DNA from: Mesorhizobium sp.
GTDB lineage: Bacteria; Pseudomonadota; Alphaproteobacteria; Rhizobiales; Rhizobiaceae
Assembly: GCF_004962925.1 (NCBI RefSeq)
Contig: NZ_SUEO01000019.1
Coordinates: forward strand, 7,822-40,129
Length of the DNA stretch: 32,308 bases
Direction of reading: 5' to 3'
The position numbers and the translations under genes are program-made. Shown piece by piece: positions 17,293 to 25,420 of this stretch; position 1 is the first letter of the stretch, and every line of letters starts with the position of its first letter. The notes under the pieces are model-generated. The model saw nothing but the letters and a program-made list of their open reading frames with translations, searched no databases and had not been told where the DNA came from.

Positions 17293-19071
17293 CTAGCTGG
17301 CATTGCCTAGTCCGGCGGCACGCAAGGCCTCGACCAGCCGGTCGGTCAGGTCGGCGGGGTACCTCCTCTCGACAAAGGTCGCGCGCGGATCGGCAACGAA
17401 TTTCGGAAATTTGACAGTCATCTGGTCCAGGAGTTCGTGCGCCAGTTGACCGCGGCCGGCTGCCTTCGCGCCGATCAGCCGCGCAGCCAGATAGTGCGAT
17501 TTCGTCGGCGTCGCTTGTAACGCCTCGCTGGCAAGCGCGGCCTTGTTCATATCGCCCGTCATGAACTGGCCGACGAAAAGCCCGTAGTCCCACCAGGTCG
17601 GATGGGCGCTGGAGGTTTCGGCGGCGTGAGCAAGGATCGGTGTTCCCTCCCTGTACCTGCCGGCGAAAATCAGCCCATAGGCGTAAGCTGCCGCCATGCT
17701 GAGATCGTAAGGGTTGAGTTCGTAGGCCTTACGCATCCAGCGGATCGATTCCTCCGAATTGCCGAGGCGGGAATTGAGATAGCCATAGGCACGGTGCGCA
17801 TAAGGGCTGGTCGGCCCCATCTGCACGGCGCGACGGGCAAGCGATAGCGCCTGTTCGATCGTTGCGCCGGCTGGATAGGCGTAGTGATCTGTCGCCGTCT
17901 CGAGATGCAGGGCCGCAAGTTCCGAATAGACGAGCGACGATTTCGCATCCCGATTGACCAGGTTTTCGAGACAGCGATAGGCAGCCTCATGGGTTTTGGC
18001 GCTCTGGTCGAGATAGTACTTGTCGTTGAGCAGCAGACATTCCGTCAGGCCGGTCTGAAGACCGCTCTGCTCGATATAGTTGTAGATCGTGCCCGAGGCG
18101 GGAACGGCCGAACTCAAAATGCCGGCGACACTGTCCTCGACGGTAGTGGGTGTGCTGTCGGCGGCGGTCAAATTGCGTGACAGCAGGACCCGTCCGGTCG
18201 CCACGCTTTGAAGCTCCAGGGTGACATCGCCTGCCGTTGGTCCCGGCAAGACATCGAATACGAAGCTGATTGCATCGGTGACCGGATCGGGAGGGCCGTC
18301 GGCGTCCCGACCGATGAAGTTGACCGTATCGAAGCCGCTGAGGCCGGCGCGCAGCGATGCCGCGACGCGGGCAGCCTCGGCGCTGTCGGCTTTCACCGCA
18401 ATGTAGACGAGCGGAAGGGTTTCAATCGGAGCCCATGGCGCAATACTGCCGGTTGCCACTGCGTTTTCGATCGTCGACGCGGTGTCGCTTCCCGCCAGCA
18501 ATGCGCCGCTTCCCTGGCGAAGGATCAGTACGCCCAGCATGGCGATGACGAGAGCGATCGCCAACCAGAAGAACTGGAGATGGCGCAGCAGCGAGGGTGC
18601 CGGCTCGCGAACGACAGGCGACATCAACGATGCGGCACGAGCGGCCACGCCGGATTCTTCGAGCGATCCCGACAAAGTGGCCGCCGCCTCGGTGTGTTCC
18701 TCCGGCACCGGCTCGACCGGCAGGCGGATCGCGTTGAGTTCATAGGATGGAACATAGCCGCCACGCGGAATAGCGATGCGGATCGGCTCGGCAACACCCT
18801 CATTGGCGAAGTAATGTTGCAGAAGCTCGCGCAGCCTGCCCGCCTGCACCCGCACAACGGCGTCGGTCGACGGATCGAAATCTCCGTCCTTGCCGAAAAC
18901 ATCCATCGCGATGGAAAAGCCCTTGAGCTTGTCGGCTTCGCCTGCCTGCTCGCGCTCGACCAGATAGCGAAGCAGTTTACGCGCTCGCTCGGATCGTCCG
19001 AACGTTTCGCTGGCTAGCAATCGCTCCAACGTCTCGCGCACTGCGGGGGCGGCAGGCGTGGCATGCTGCAA
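17293..19071 (-). CDS. Membrane-associated regulator-like protein: N-terminal wHTH-like domain, TM, C-terminal TPR region
   Basis: RETLERLLASETFGRSERARKLLRYLVEREQAGEADKLKGFSIAMDVFGKDGDFDPSTDAVVRVQAGRLRELLQHYF...RIAIPRGGYVPSYE; TM FFWLAIALVIAMLGVLIL; C-terminal TPR-like helices. TTG start at 19071 assumed. Confidence 0.8.
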   Translation of the reverse strand: MQHATPAAPAVRETLERLLASETFGRSERARKLLRYLVEREQAGEADKLKGFSIAMDVFGKDGDFDPSTDAVVRVQAGRLRELLQHYFANEGVAEPIRIAIPRGGYVPSYELNAIRLPVEPVPEEHTEAAATLSGSLEESGVAARAASLMSPVVREPAPSLLRHLQFFWLAIALVIAMLGVLILRQGSGALLAGSDTASTIENAVATGSIAPWAPIETLPLVYIAVKADSAEAARVAASLRAGLSGFDTVNFIGRDADGPPDPVTDAISFVFDVLPGPTAGDVTLELQSVATGRVLLSRNLTAADSTPTTVEDSVAGILSSAVPASGTIYNYIEQSGLQTGLTECLLLNDKYYLDQSAKTHEAAYRCLENLVNRDAKSSLVYSELAALHLETATDHYAYPAGATIEQALSLARRAVQMGPTSPYAHRAYGYLNSRLGNSEESIRWMRKAYELNPYDLSMAAAYAYGLIFAGRYREGTPILAHAAETSSAHPTWWDYGLFVGQFMTGDMNKAALASEALQATPTKSHYLAARLIGAKAAGRGQLAHELLDQMTVKFPKFVADPRATFVERRYPADLTDRLVEALRAAGLGNAS

Positions 19072-19205
19072 GTGTCGATCCTTTCGAAGTCGGCACAGGT
19101 TAAGACGCAATCATATAGAGCCTGCACTGCCATACAAGCATGCATCCATTATGCGATCGCGTACCCCACCGGATAATTCGCCGGTGGTTAATGGTGCGAA
19201 AGGCC

Positions 19206-19241
19206 GGAGCAAGATGATACCATCTGGGTTCATCTTGCTCC
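19206..19241. terminator. 12-bp perfect inverted repeat downstream of leuA (candidate terminator)
   Basis: GGAGCAAGATGA (19206-19217)/TCATCTTGCTCC (19230-19241), 12-nt loop, 24 bp past the leuA stop; only a short T-run on the minus strand. Confidence 0.55.
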
Positions 19242-19264
19242 AGCTGTTAGCTTTCGACGCTTGT

Positions 19265-21019
19265 CTAGTCGACCTTTCGGCCGATGATACGGTTGGCGGC
19301 GGAAACCACGGCTTCCAGCGAAGCGGCCACGATGTTGGTGTTGATGCCGGCGCCGAACAGCTTGCCGCCGGGGTGCTCCATCTCGACGTAGGAAATGGCC
19401 GAGGCATTCGAGCCGCGCTGCATGGAGTGCTCCGAATAGTCGAGCACCGACATCGGCACGCCGACATGGCGCGACAGCGCGTCGACGAAGCCGTCGATCG
19501 GGCCGGTTCCGGAGCCTGATATCGTCACCTCCTTGCCGCTGTCGAGGATGACCGCCTCCACCGCACGCCGGCCCTTGGTCTCGATGTCCGGATAGGTGTG
19601 GTGGTCGAGGAACTTCAGCCGCGCGCCGGGCTGGTCGACATAGGTGTCGAGAAAGCGCTCGTAGATGCGCTTGACCGGCACCTCCTTGCCTTCGGCGTCG
19701 GTGATCGCCTGGATCGCCTGGCTGAACTCGATCTGCAGGTTGCGCGGCAGGTTGAGGCCGTAGTCCGCCTGCAGCACATAGGCGATGCCGCCCTTGCCGG
19801 ACTGCGAGTTGATGCGGATGATCGCCTCGTAGTTGCGCCCGACATCGGCCGGGTCGATCGGCAGGTAGGGCACTTCCCAGTATGGCGTGTTGGCCTTGCG
19901 CAACGCCTTCATGCCCTTGTTGATGGCATCCTGGTGCGAGCCGGAAAACGCCGTGTAGACGAGCTCGCCGACATAGGGATGGCGCTCGGGGATCTTCAAC
20001 TGATTCGAATATTCGTAGACGTCCTTCATCCGGTTGATGTCGGAGCAGTCGAGCTTGGGATCGACGCCTTGCGTGTACATGTTGAGCGCCAGGGTGACGA
20101 TGTCGACATTGCCGGTGCGCTCGCCATTGCCGAACAGCGTGCCTTCGACGCGATCCGCGCCCGCCATCAGACCGAGTTCGGTGGTGGCGATGCCGGTGCC
20201 GCGGTCGTTGTGCGGATGCAGCGAAATGAGCAGGTTCTCGCGGTTGTCGAGGTTGCGGCACATCCATTCGATGCGATCGGCATAGATGTTGGGTGTCGAC
20301 ATCTCGACCGTGGACGGCAGGTTGATGATCAGCTTGTTTTCCGCCGTCGGCTTCACGATCTCGGTGACGGCGTTGCAGATTTCCAGCGCCACTTCGAGCT
20401 CGGTGCCGGTAAAGCTCTCCGGCGAATATTCGAAACGATAGAAGCCGCCGGCCTTCGCCGCCATGTCGGTGATCATCTTGGCTGCGTCGGTGGCGATCCG
20501 CCTGATGCCGGCGATGTCCTTCTCGAAGACGACGCGGCGCTGCAATTCGCTGGTCGAATTGTAGAAATGCACGATCGGGTTGGTGGCGCCCTGCAGCGCC
20601 TCGAAGGTGCGGGTGATCAGTTCCGGCCGGCACTGTACCAGCACCTGCAGCGAGACATCGGCTGATACGTTGCCCTCTTCGATGCACCAGCGGGCGAAAT
20701 CGAAATCGGTCTGCGAGGCCGATGGGAAGCCGATCTCGATCTCCTTGAAGCCCATGTCGAGGAGCAGGGCGAACATGCGCGCCTTGCGCTCGTGGCCCAT
20801 CGGGTCGATCAGCGCCTGATTGCCGTCGCGCAGGTCGACCGAGCACCAGATCGGCGCCTTGTCGATGACCTTCGACGGCCAAATGCGGTCGGTGAGACCG
20901 ACGGTCGGGTAAGGTTGGTATTTCCTGGCTGCCTCCGGCATGCCCCGGGCTGCCTCGGGCATGCCCCGGGCTACCTTTGGCTCTCCGCTGTCTGCGTGGA
21001 TTTCTTCTCGTGCGTTCAT
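19265..21019 (-). CDS. leuA: 2-isopropylmalate synthase
   Basis: YPTVGLTDRIWPSKVIDKAPIWCSVDLRDGNQALIDPMGHERKARMFALLLDMGFKEIEIGFPSASQTDFDFARW...SLHPHNDRGTGIATTELGLMAGADRVEGTLFGNGERTGNVDIVTLALNMYTQGVDP. Confidence 0.97.
   Translation of the reverse strand: MNAREEIHADSGEPKVARGMPEAARGMPEAARKYQPYPTVGLTDRIWPSKVIDKAPIWCSVDLRDGNQALIDPMGHERKARMFALLLDMGFKEIEIGFPSASQTDFDFARWCIEEGNVSADVSLQVLVQCRPELITRTFEALQGATNPIVHFYNSTSELQRRVVFEKDIAGIRRIATDAAKMITDMAAKAGGFYRFEYSPESFTGTELEVALEICNAVTEIVKPTAENKLIINLPSTVEMSTPNIYADRIEWMCRNLDNRENLLISLHPHNDRGTGIATTELGLMAGADRVEGTLFGNGERTGNVDIVTLALNMYTQGVDPKLDCSDINRMKDVYEYSNQLKIPERHPYVGELVYTAFSGSHQDAINKGMKALRKANTPYWEVPYLPIDPADVGRNYEAIIRINSQSGKGGIAYVLQADYGLNLPRNLQIEFSQAIQAITDAEGKEVPVKRIYERFLDTYVDQPGARLKFLDHHTYPDIETKGRRAVEAVILDSGKEVTISGSGTGPIDGFVDALSRHVGVPMSVLDYSEHSMQRGSNASAISYVEMEHPGGKLFGAGINTNIVAASLEAVVSAANRIIGRKVD
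20926..20967 (-). repeat. Tandem 21-bp repeat within the leuA N-terminal coding region (ARGMPEA x2)
   Basis: tGGCTGCCTCCGGCATGCCCC (20926-20946) and GGGCTGCCTCGGGCATGCCCC (20947-20967); encodes VARGMPEAARGMPEAARK. Confidence 0.85.
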
Positions 21020-21131
21020 TGTCGTCTCTCCCGGCGGCTCGCGGGATCCGCCTTCAGACGGATTTGGTGCCGAGCGGCGCCTTATCAAATGTTCATTCGC
21101 TTGATGTGACTTGCCAATTTTGAGACTGGCC

Positions 21132-21176
21132 AAGGAGCGTGCGCGTGAGCGGCGGTTCGACCGCCGGGCGCTCCTT
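21132..21176 (-). promoter_or_regulatory. leuA leader hairpin (terminator-like) with alternative antiterminator pairing
   Basis: Outer stem AAGGAGCG (21132-21139)/CGCTCCTT (21169-21176); inner CGGCGGT/ACCGCCG (21150-21166); alternative stem 21184-21190/21162-21168 (CGCCGGG:CCCGGCG). Confidence 0.6.
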
Positions 21177-21307
21177 CAGCGAACCCGGCGATCGCCGATA
21201 AGGCCGAGAAGCAGCAGGGTGGAAGCAAGCGCGCGCACAGTCTCACCGGCAAAGCCGGTCTGACGGGAAGCGACGGGGGTGGCGCGGATAGTCATGGCGG
21301 TTTTCAT
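21176..21307 (-). CDS. Putative leucine leader peptide upstream of leuA
   Basis: MKTAMTIRATPVASRQTGFAGETVRALASTLLLLGLIGDRRVR*: Leu codons CTG CTG CTT CTC GGC CTT near the C-terminus; stop codon overlaps the base of the terminator-like hairpin. Confidence 0.7.
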   Translation of the reverse strand: MKTAMTIRATPVASRQTGFAGETVRALASTLLLLGLIGDRRVR

Positions 21308-21330
21308 ACAGGAGCGGCCAAGGAGAGGCA

Positions 21331-21360
21331 AGTGGGCCGAACGACAGTGGGCCGAAGGAC
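21331..21360. repeat. Tandem 15-bp repeat AGTGGGCCGAACGAC / AGTGGGCCGAAGGAC
   Basis: 21331-21345 and 21346-21360, one mismatch, in the leuA leader/promoter region. Confidence 0.85.
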
Positions 21361-21421
21361 TGGCGCTCCTTGAGCACTGGGCCACAGCGCCGCCGGTGTC
21401 TCAGCAGGCGTTGATTACACT

Positions 21422-22510
21422 CTACTCCCTCAGACTTCGCGCCACCAGCCGCGCCACGCTTGGCCCGATCAGCAGCACGACAAGGAAGCGGGCCGATTGC
21501 AGCGCCATGACGAAGGAGATGTCGACGTGCTGTGCGGCGGCGGCGATGATGGCGACGCTATCCATGCCGCCGGGGCTGGTCGCCAGATAGGTGGTCAGCG
21601 GATCGATGCCGAGCACATGGCTGATCATGAAGCCGAGGCCGCCGCAGAAAGCGATGAGGATGATGATCGAGCCGACGATCTGCGGCAGCGCCCGCGTCGC
21701 GTGGCGCAGAATTGCCCTGGTGAAATTCAGGCCGATGGTCCAGCCGATCATCGTATAGCCGAGGGCGAGCAGCCAGGGCGGCAACTGCATCGTCACGCCT
21801 AGTCCGAGATGCACCGTCGTGCCGAAAATGAAGGTGCCGAGGAAGAAGGGCGACGGCAGCCCGAGCAGCTTGCCGATGAGGCTACCGACGAGCGCCACAC
21901 CAAGTGTCGCGGCAAAGGCCATTGGATCGATCGGCGGGAACCAGATGATAGCCGGGATCTCGATGCCGGATGTGTCGACCCACATCTTTGCGACGATCGC
22001 CGCAGTCATCGAGACGAAGATGACGCGCAGATATTGCATGAAGGCGACGAGGCGCTGGTCGGCTCCGAAGGCGCCGGCCATCAGCACCATGGCAGTGGCC
22101 GCGCCCGGCGATGAGCCCCAGACCGCGGTGGTGCCGGGCAGGATACGCCAGCGGCTGATCAGCCAGCCGAGCAGGCTGGAAGCGGCGACAGTCGCCATCA
22201 CGACGCCGAGGAACAGCGGCCATTCCTTGTAGAAGACCGGAAAGATGTCGGCGGAGATCGAGCCGGCGACAAGGCAGCCGACGATCGCCTGGGCGGCGCC
22301 GAACAAAGGGCGCGGCATGCGCACCGTGGCGCCGTTGGTGCCGGCCAGGATCGCCGCCAGCATCGGCCCGATCAGCAGCGCCGCCGGCAAGGCGGCGAAT
22401 TCCAGCGCGCCGGCAAAGAGGATCGAGAAGATCAGGAGGGCCAGCCACTGCCAGACTTTCGGCATCCGCGCCATACGTTCGACGGTCGGCTGGTCTGGCA
22501 AGGTGTCCAT
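21422..22510 (-). CDS. AbrB-family membrane protein (COG3180-like)
   Basis: Polytopic; GALEFAALPAALLIGPMLAAILAG..., SSPGAATAMVLMAGAFGADQRLVAFMQYLRVIFVS, ATSPGGMDSVAIIAAAAQHVDISFVMALQSARFLVVLLIGPSVAR. Confidence 0.9.
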   Translation of the reverse strand: MDTLPDQPTVERMARMPKVWQWLALLIFSILFAGALEFAALPAALLIGPMLAAILAGTNGATVRMPRPLFGAAQAIVGCLVAGSISADIFPVFYKEWPLFLGVVMATVAASSLLGWLISRWRILPGTTAVWGSSPGAATAMVLMAGAFGADQRLVAFMQYLRVIFVSMTAAIVAKMWVDTSGIEIPAIIWFPPIDPMAFAATLGVALVGSLIGKLLGLPSPFFLGTFIFGTTVHLGLGVTMQLPPWLLALGYTMIGWTIGLNFTRAILRHATRALPQIVGSIIILIAFCGGLGFMISHVLGIDPLTTYLATSPGGMDSVAIIAAAAQHVDISFVMALQSARFLVVLLIGPSVARLVARSLRE

Positions 22511-22580
22511 ATTCGCGTCTTAGACCTGAAGAGGGGAGATGCGAACCCGCAGTGGTGAAAAATGCGTCTGCTCTCAGGTG

Positions 22581-22889
22581 TCAGCCGGTTTGGCCGTCAG
22601 GCAGGCCGAAGCCGCCTACGGGCTGCGTCTCGACCTGGAATTCGAAGCCGGCGATGATCGGCCGCGCCTTGGCGATCGCCGCTTGAACTTCCGGCAGTTG
22701 CAGCGAAGCCTTGTGGCTTGCCTGGTCGGTCCACACCTCGGTCACCCAGATCGCGTCGGCATCGGCTGGATCGGTGGCGATGATGTAGCTCAGACAGCCG
22801 GGCATCGCGCCGATGCTGGCAAGCAGGACGTCCATCATTGCGTCGCGCTGGCCCCGCATCGCCCGCATCTTGCCGATCAGACCGTACAT
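22581..22889 (-). CDS. Antibiotic biosynthesis monooxygenase-like (ABM, dimeric alpha/beta barrel)
   Basis: MYGLIGKMRAMRGQRDAMMDVLLASIGAMPGCLSYIIATDPADADAIWVTEVWTDQASHKASLQLPEVQAAI. Confidence 0.85.
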   Translation of the reverse strand: MYGLIGKMRAMRGQRDAMMDVLLASIGAMPGCLSYIIATDPADADAIWVTEVWTDQASHKASLQLPEVQAAIAKARPIIAGFEFQVETQPVGGFGLPDGQTG

Positions 22890-22935
22890 TGCCGGTTTCT
22901 CCGTTGGTTGTCGCGACAAGTATGCAGGTCGCCGC

Positions 22936-23736
22936 TCACGGCATCAACTGGCCACCATTCACCTCGATCACTTGGCCGGTGATGTAACCGCTCAACACAG
23001 CGGACGAGAGGAACAGATAGGCACCGACGCAGTCCTCCGGCGTGCCGGCGCGGCCCTGTGGAATGGTGGCCACCATGCCCTTCATCTGCTCGTCGGTCGA
23101 ATAGCGCTCATGGAAAGGTGTCGCGATGGTGCCCGGCGCCACCGCGTTGACGCGGACGTTGAAGCCGATCAGTTCCTTGGCCATGCCGCGGGTCACGTTG
23201 GAGACGAAGGCTTTGGCCGAGCCATAAAGGCCGGCGCCGCCGCCGGCGCCATTGCGCGCCGCGATCGACGAGGTGTTGACGATGAAGCCGCCCTGGCGCT
23301 TCAGCCATGGCATCGCCTTGCGCGAGGCGGTCAGCACGGAGCGGGCGTTGAGGTCCATCACCGCGTCGTAATGCGCCTCGGTCTGCTCGGCATAAGGCAC
23401 GCGGCCGAGCATGCCGCCGGCATTGTTGACCAGGCCATCGAGCCGGCCGAAGTGTTGTGCACTGTCCTCGACGACGCGCTCGACATCGGCGGGGATCGAG
23501 AAATCGCCCTGGACGAGGAATACCTCGCCGCCGCCGTTGCGGATCGTCCCGGCCAGGTTTTCGGCCGCCGCCCGACTTGAATTGTAATGCAGCGCCACAC
23601 GGCATTTCTGTGCGGCGTAAGCCAGGGCAAGTGCGGCCCCGATGCCTGTCGAAGCGCCGGTGATCAGCACCGCCTTGCCGGCGAGGTCGGGGATGACCAG
23701 GGTGGGGGTGACAAGGCTGGTTGTGGTGGCTGGCAC
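22936..23736 (-). CDS. SDR family oxidoreductase
   Basis: GKAVLITGASTGIGAALALAYAAQKCRVALHYNSS...LVNNAGGMLG...VNTSSIAARNGAGGGAGLYGSAKAFVSNVTRGMAKEL...GYITGQVIEVNGGQLMP. Confidence 0.93.
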   Translation of the reverse strand: MPATTTSLVTPTLVIPDLAGKAVLITGASTGIGAALALAYAAQKCRVALHYNSSRAAAENLAGTIRNGGGEVFLVQGDFSIPADVERVVEDSAQHFGRLDGLVNNAGGMLGRVPYAEQTEAHYDAVMDLNARSVLTASRKAMPWLKRQGGFIVNTSSIAARNGAGGGAGLYGSAKAFVSNVTRGMAKELIGFNVRVNAVAPGTIATPFHERYSTDEQMKGMVATIPQGRAGTPEDCVGAYLFLSSAVLSGYITGQVIEVNGGQLMP

Positions 23737-23806
23737 GTCTATTCCTCCAGGCGACTATCTGCTCTTCGTAGGGCCTCGCCGCCCTGATGTTCAAGTCCGT
23801 AGAGTC

Positions 23807-24244
23807 TCAGGGCCGCAAATAGGCGTAGCCCTGGCGCTGCAATTCGGCGAGCTTGACGACACCGCCGGTCTCGGCGGCATGGAAGCCATCGAGCAGATCG
23901 GCGAGCGCAACATCCATGCCGTGCATGGTGTTGGCGCAAGCATGCGGGGTCAGCCCGTCGCGAACGAGACCGGAAAAACGGCTGGAAATGGCGGCCGACG
24001 CGCTCTTCGACTTGAAAGCGGCGAGTGCCGGTCCGTGCACGACCAGCACGATATCGACCTTGCCGCCGGTGCCGTCATAGTGGTTCTTGATGTTGCCCAG
24101 CACGAAACCGACCTTGTCGAGATCGCTGAGGTGGTAGGCGACCTTTTGCCTTTCCTCTTCCACGGCCGCTGCCTCGACCTGGCGCAGCCCGAAAAGGCCG
24201 GCGGCTCCGGCAAGTCCAACGCGGAAAATGTCGCGGCGTCGCAT
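23807..24244 (-). CDS. DsrE-family protein with Tat-like signal peptide
   Basis: MRRRDIFRVGLAGAAGLFGLRQVEAAA then KVAYHLSDLDKVGFVLGNIKNHYDGTGGKVDIVLVVHGPALAAF...GLTPHACANTMHGMDVALADLLDGF. Confidence 0.82.
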   Translation of the reverse strand: MRRRDIFRVGLAGAAGLFGLRQVEAAAVEEERQKVAYHLSDLDKVGFVLGNIKNHYDGTGGKVDIVLVVHGPALAAFKSKSASAAISSRFSGLVRDGLTPHACANTMHGMDVALADLLDGFHAAETGGVVKLAELQRQGYAYLRP

Positions 24245-24341
24245 GACTTCATCCTTCTATTGCCGGCCTCGCAAATTGCGTGGCTTCGGCCCCGAACCTA
24301 GCATAAATTGAAGCCACGTCCTGTCGGGCGAGGAGGGGCAC

Positions 24342-25415
24342 ATGACATCGAGGACTACAGTGGGCGCCGGACTTGGTGTCGCCTTGCTTGCCGCACTTGC
24401 CGGCACCGCCCTTGCCGACGACAAGCTCACCGAACTCAGCCCGGACGGCAAGGATGCCTGTTTCGGGCGTGTCTATGACACCGCACATCTCAAGGCGCAT
24501 CCGAACCAGAAGGTGGCACGGATCTTCTTCTACTATGGCAACGATCCGGTCAGCCACCCGAACGAGGAGCCGAGTAGCGGTCCGTCCGGCTACAACGGCT
24601 TCGTGGCCACGACGGTGCGCGGCGCCAAGAAGCCCGAGTGGGTCGGCGGCTGGTGCGGCAGAAGCGAGCCGCAGTCGAGCGAGATCCACTGCGGCATGGA
24701 ATGCGACCGCACCATGGCCTCACTCAACCTCGACGAAAAAGGCCGGCTGATCGTCTCCAGCGTGCAGCGCAACCTTTATCTCGATGCCGGCGCCGAGGAT
24801 GAGCTGGGCGAAAAGGAGTTTACCAATCAGGCACTCGGCACAGAAGACGACGGCTTTCGGCTCGACCGCATGCCGGCTGAGAGCTGCAAGGCCGAATTCG
24901 CTCGTATCGATCCGATCGATTCGGCGCTGGGAGCGCCGCTGCGTGAGCGGCTGAAGCCGGACCAGCCCTTCTGCTACGGGCGCGACTACGATGCCGCGCA
25001 TCTCGGCTCGCATCCCGATCAGCTTACCCACACTATCCGGGTTTTCCGGGGCCCGATCGAGTTGGCCTCCTTCGCTAGGGATGGCGATCCGGCAAGCTGG
25101 CCGAGTGGTGCCGACATTGCCGTTTCCGTCACTACGCGCCACAAGGCCGCCAAGGTTACGCAGAGCTACAGTTGTGAAGGCGAAGCGGGCCAGTGGCGCT
25201 GCATGGCGAGCGCGAAGACGAGCGACTTTTCCTGCGACATCGCGGCCAGGGAGATTTATCTGCGCCGCGGCGCCAACGGCACGATGATGCTGGCCAATCC
25301 CAACAGCAGCCTGCCGATCGTCGACCTGTGCTCGAAGGCGGCAGAAGGCGAGACCGCATCCGACGACAAGGTCTATCGGCTGGAGCCGATGCCGCAGGCT
25401 GCCTGCGCGCCATAA
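24342..25415 (+). CDS. Secreted hypothetical protein with an internally duplicated domain
   Basis: Signal peptide MTSRTTVGAGLGVALLAALAGTALAD; two copies of a module: CFGRVYDTAHLKAHPNQ...RNLYLDAG...FRLDRMPAESC and CYGRDYDAAHLGSHPDQ...REIYLRRG...YRLEPMPQAAC. Confidence 0.85.
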   Translation: MTSRTTVGAGLGVALLAALAGTALADDKLTELSPDGKDACFGRVYDTAHLKAHPNQKVARIFFYYGNDPVSHPNEEPSSGPSGYNGFVATTVRGAKKPEWVGGWCGRSEPQSSEIHCGMECDRTMASLNLDEKGRLIVSSVQRNLYLDAGAEDELGEKEFTNQALGTEDDGFRLDRMPAESCKAEFARIDPIDSALGAPLRERLKPDQPFCYGRDYDAAHLGSHPDQLTHTIRVFRGPIELASFARDGDPASWPSGADIAVSVTTRHKAAKVTQSYSCEGEAGQWRCMASAKTSDFSCDIAAREIYLRRGANGTMMLANPNSSLPIVDLCSKAAEGETASDDKVYRLEPMPQAACAP

Positions 25416-25420
25416 CGATC

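Noticed and set aside
19598-20665. 355-aa plus-strand ORF antisense to leuA
   Set aside because: Codon-bias shadow ORF, no recognisable family.
19230-20882. 550-aa minus-strand ORF overlapping leuA in another frame
   Set aside because: Arg/Gly/His-rich out-of-frame translation of leuA codons.
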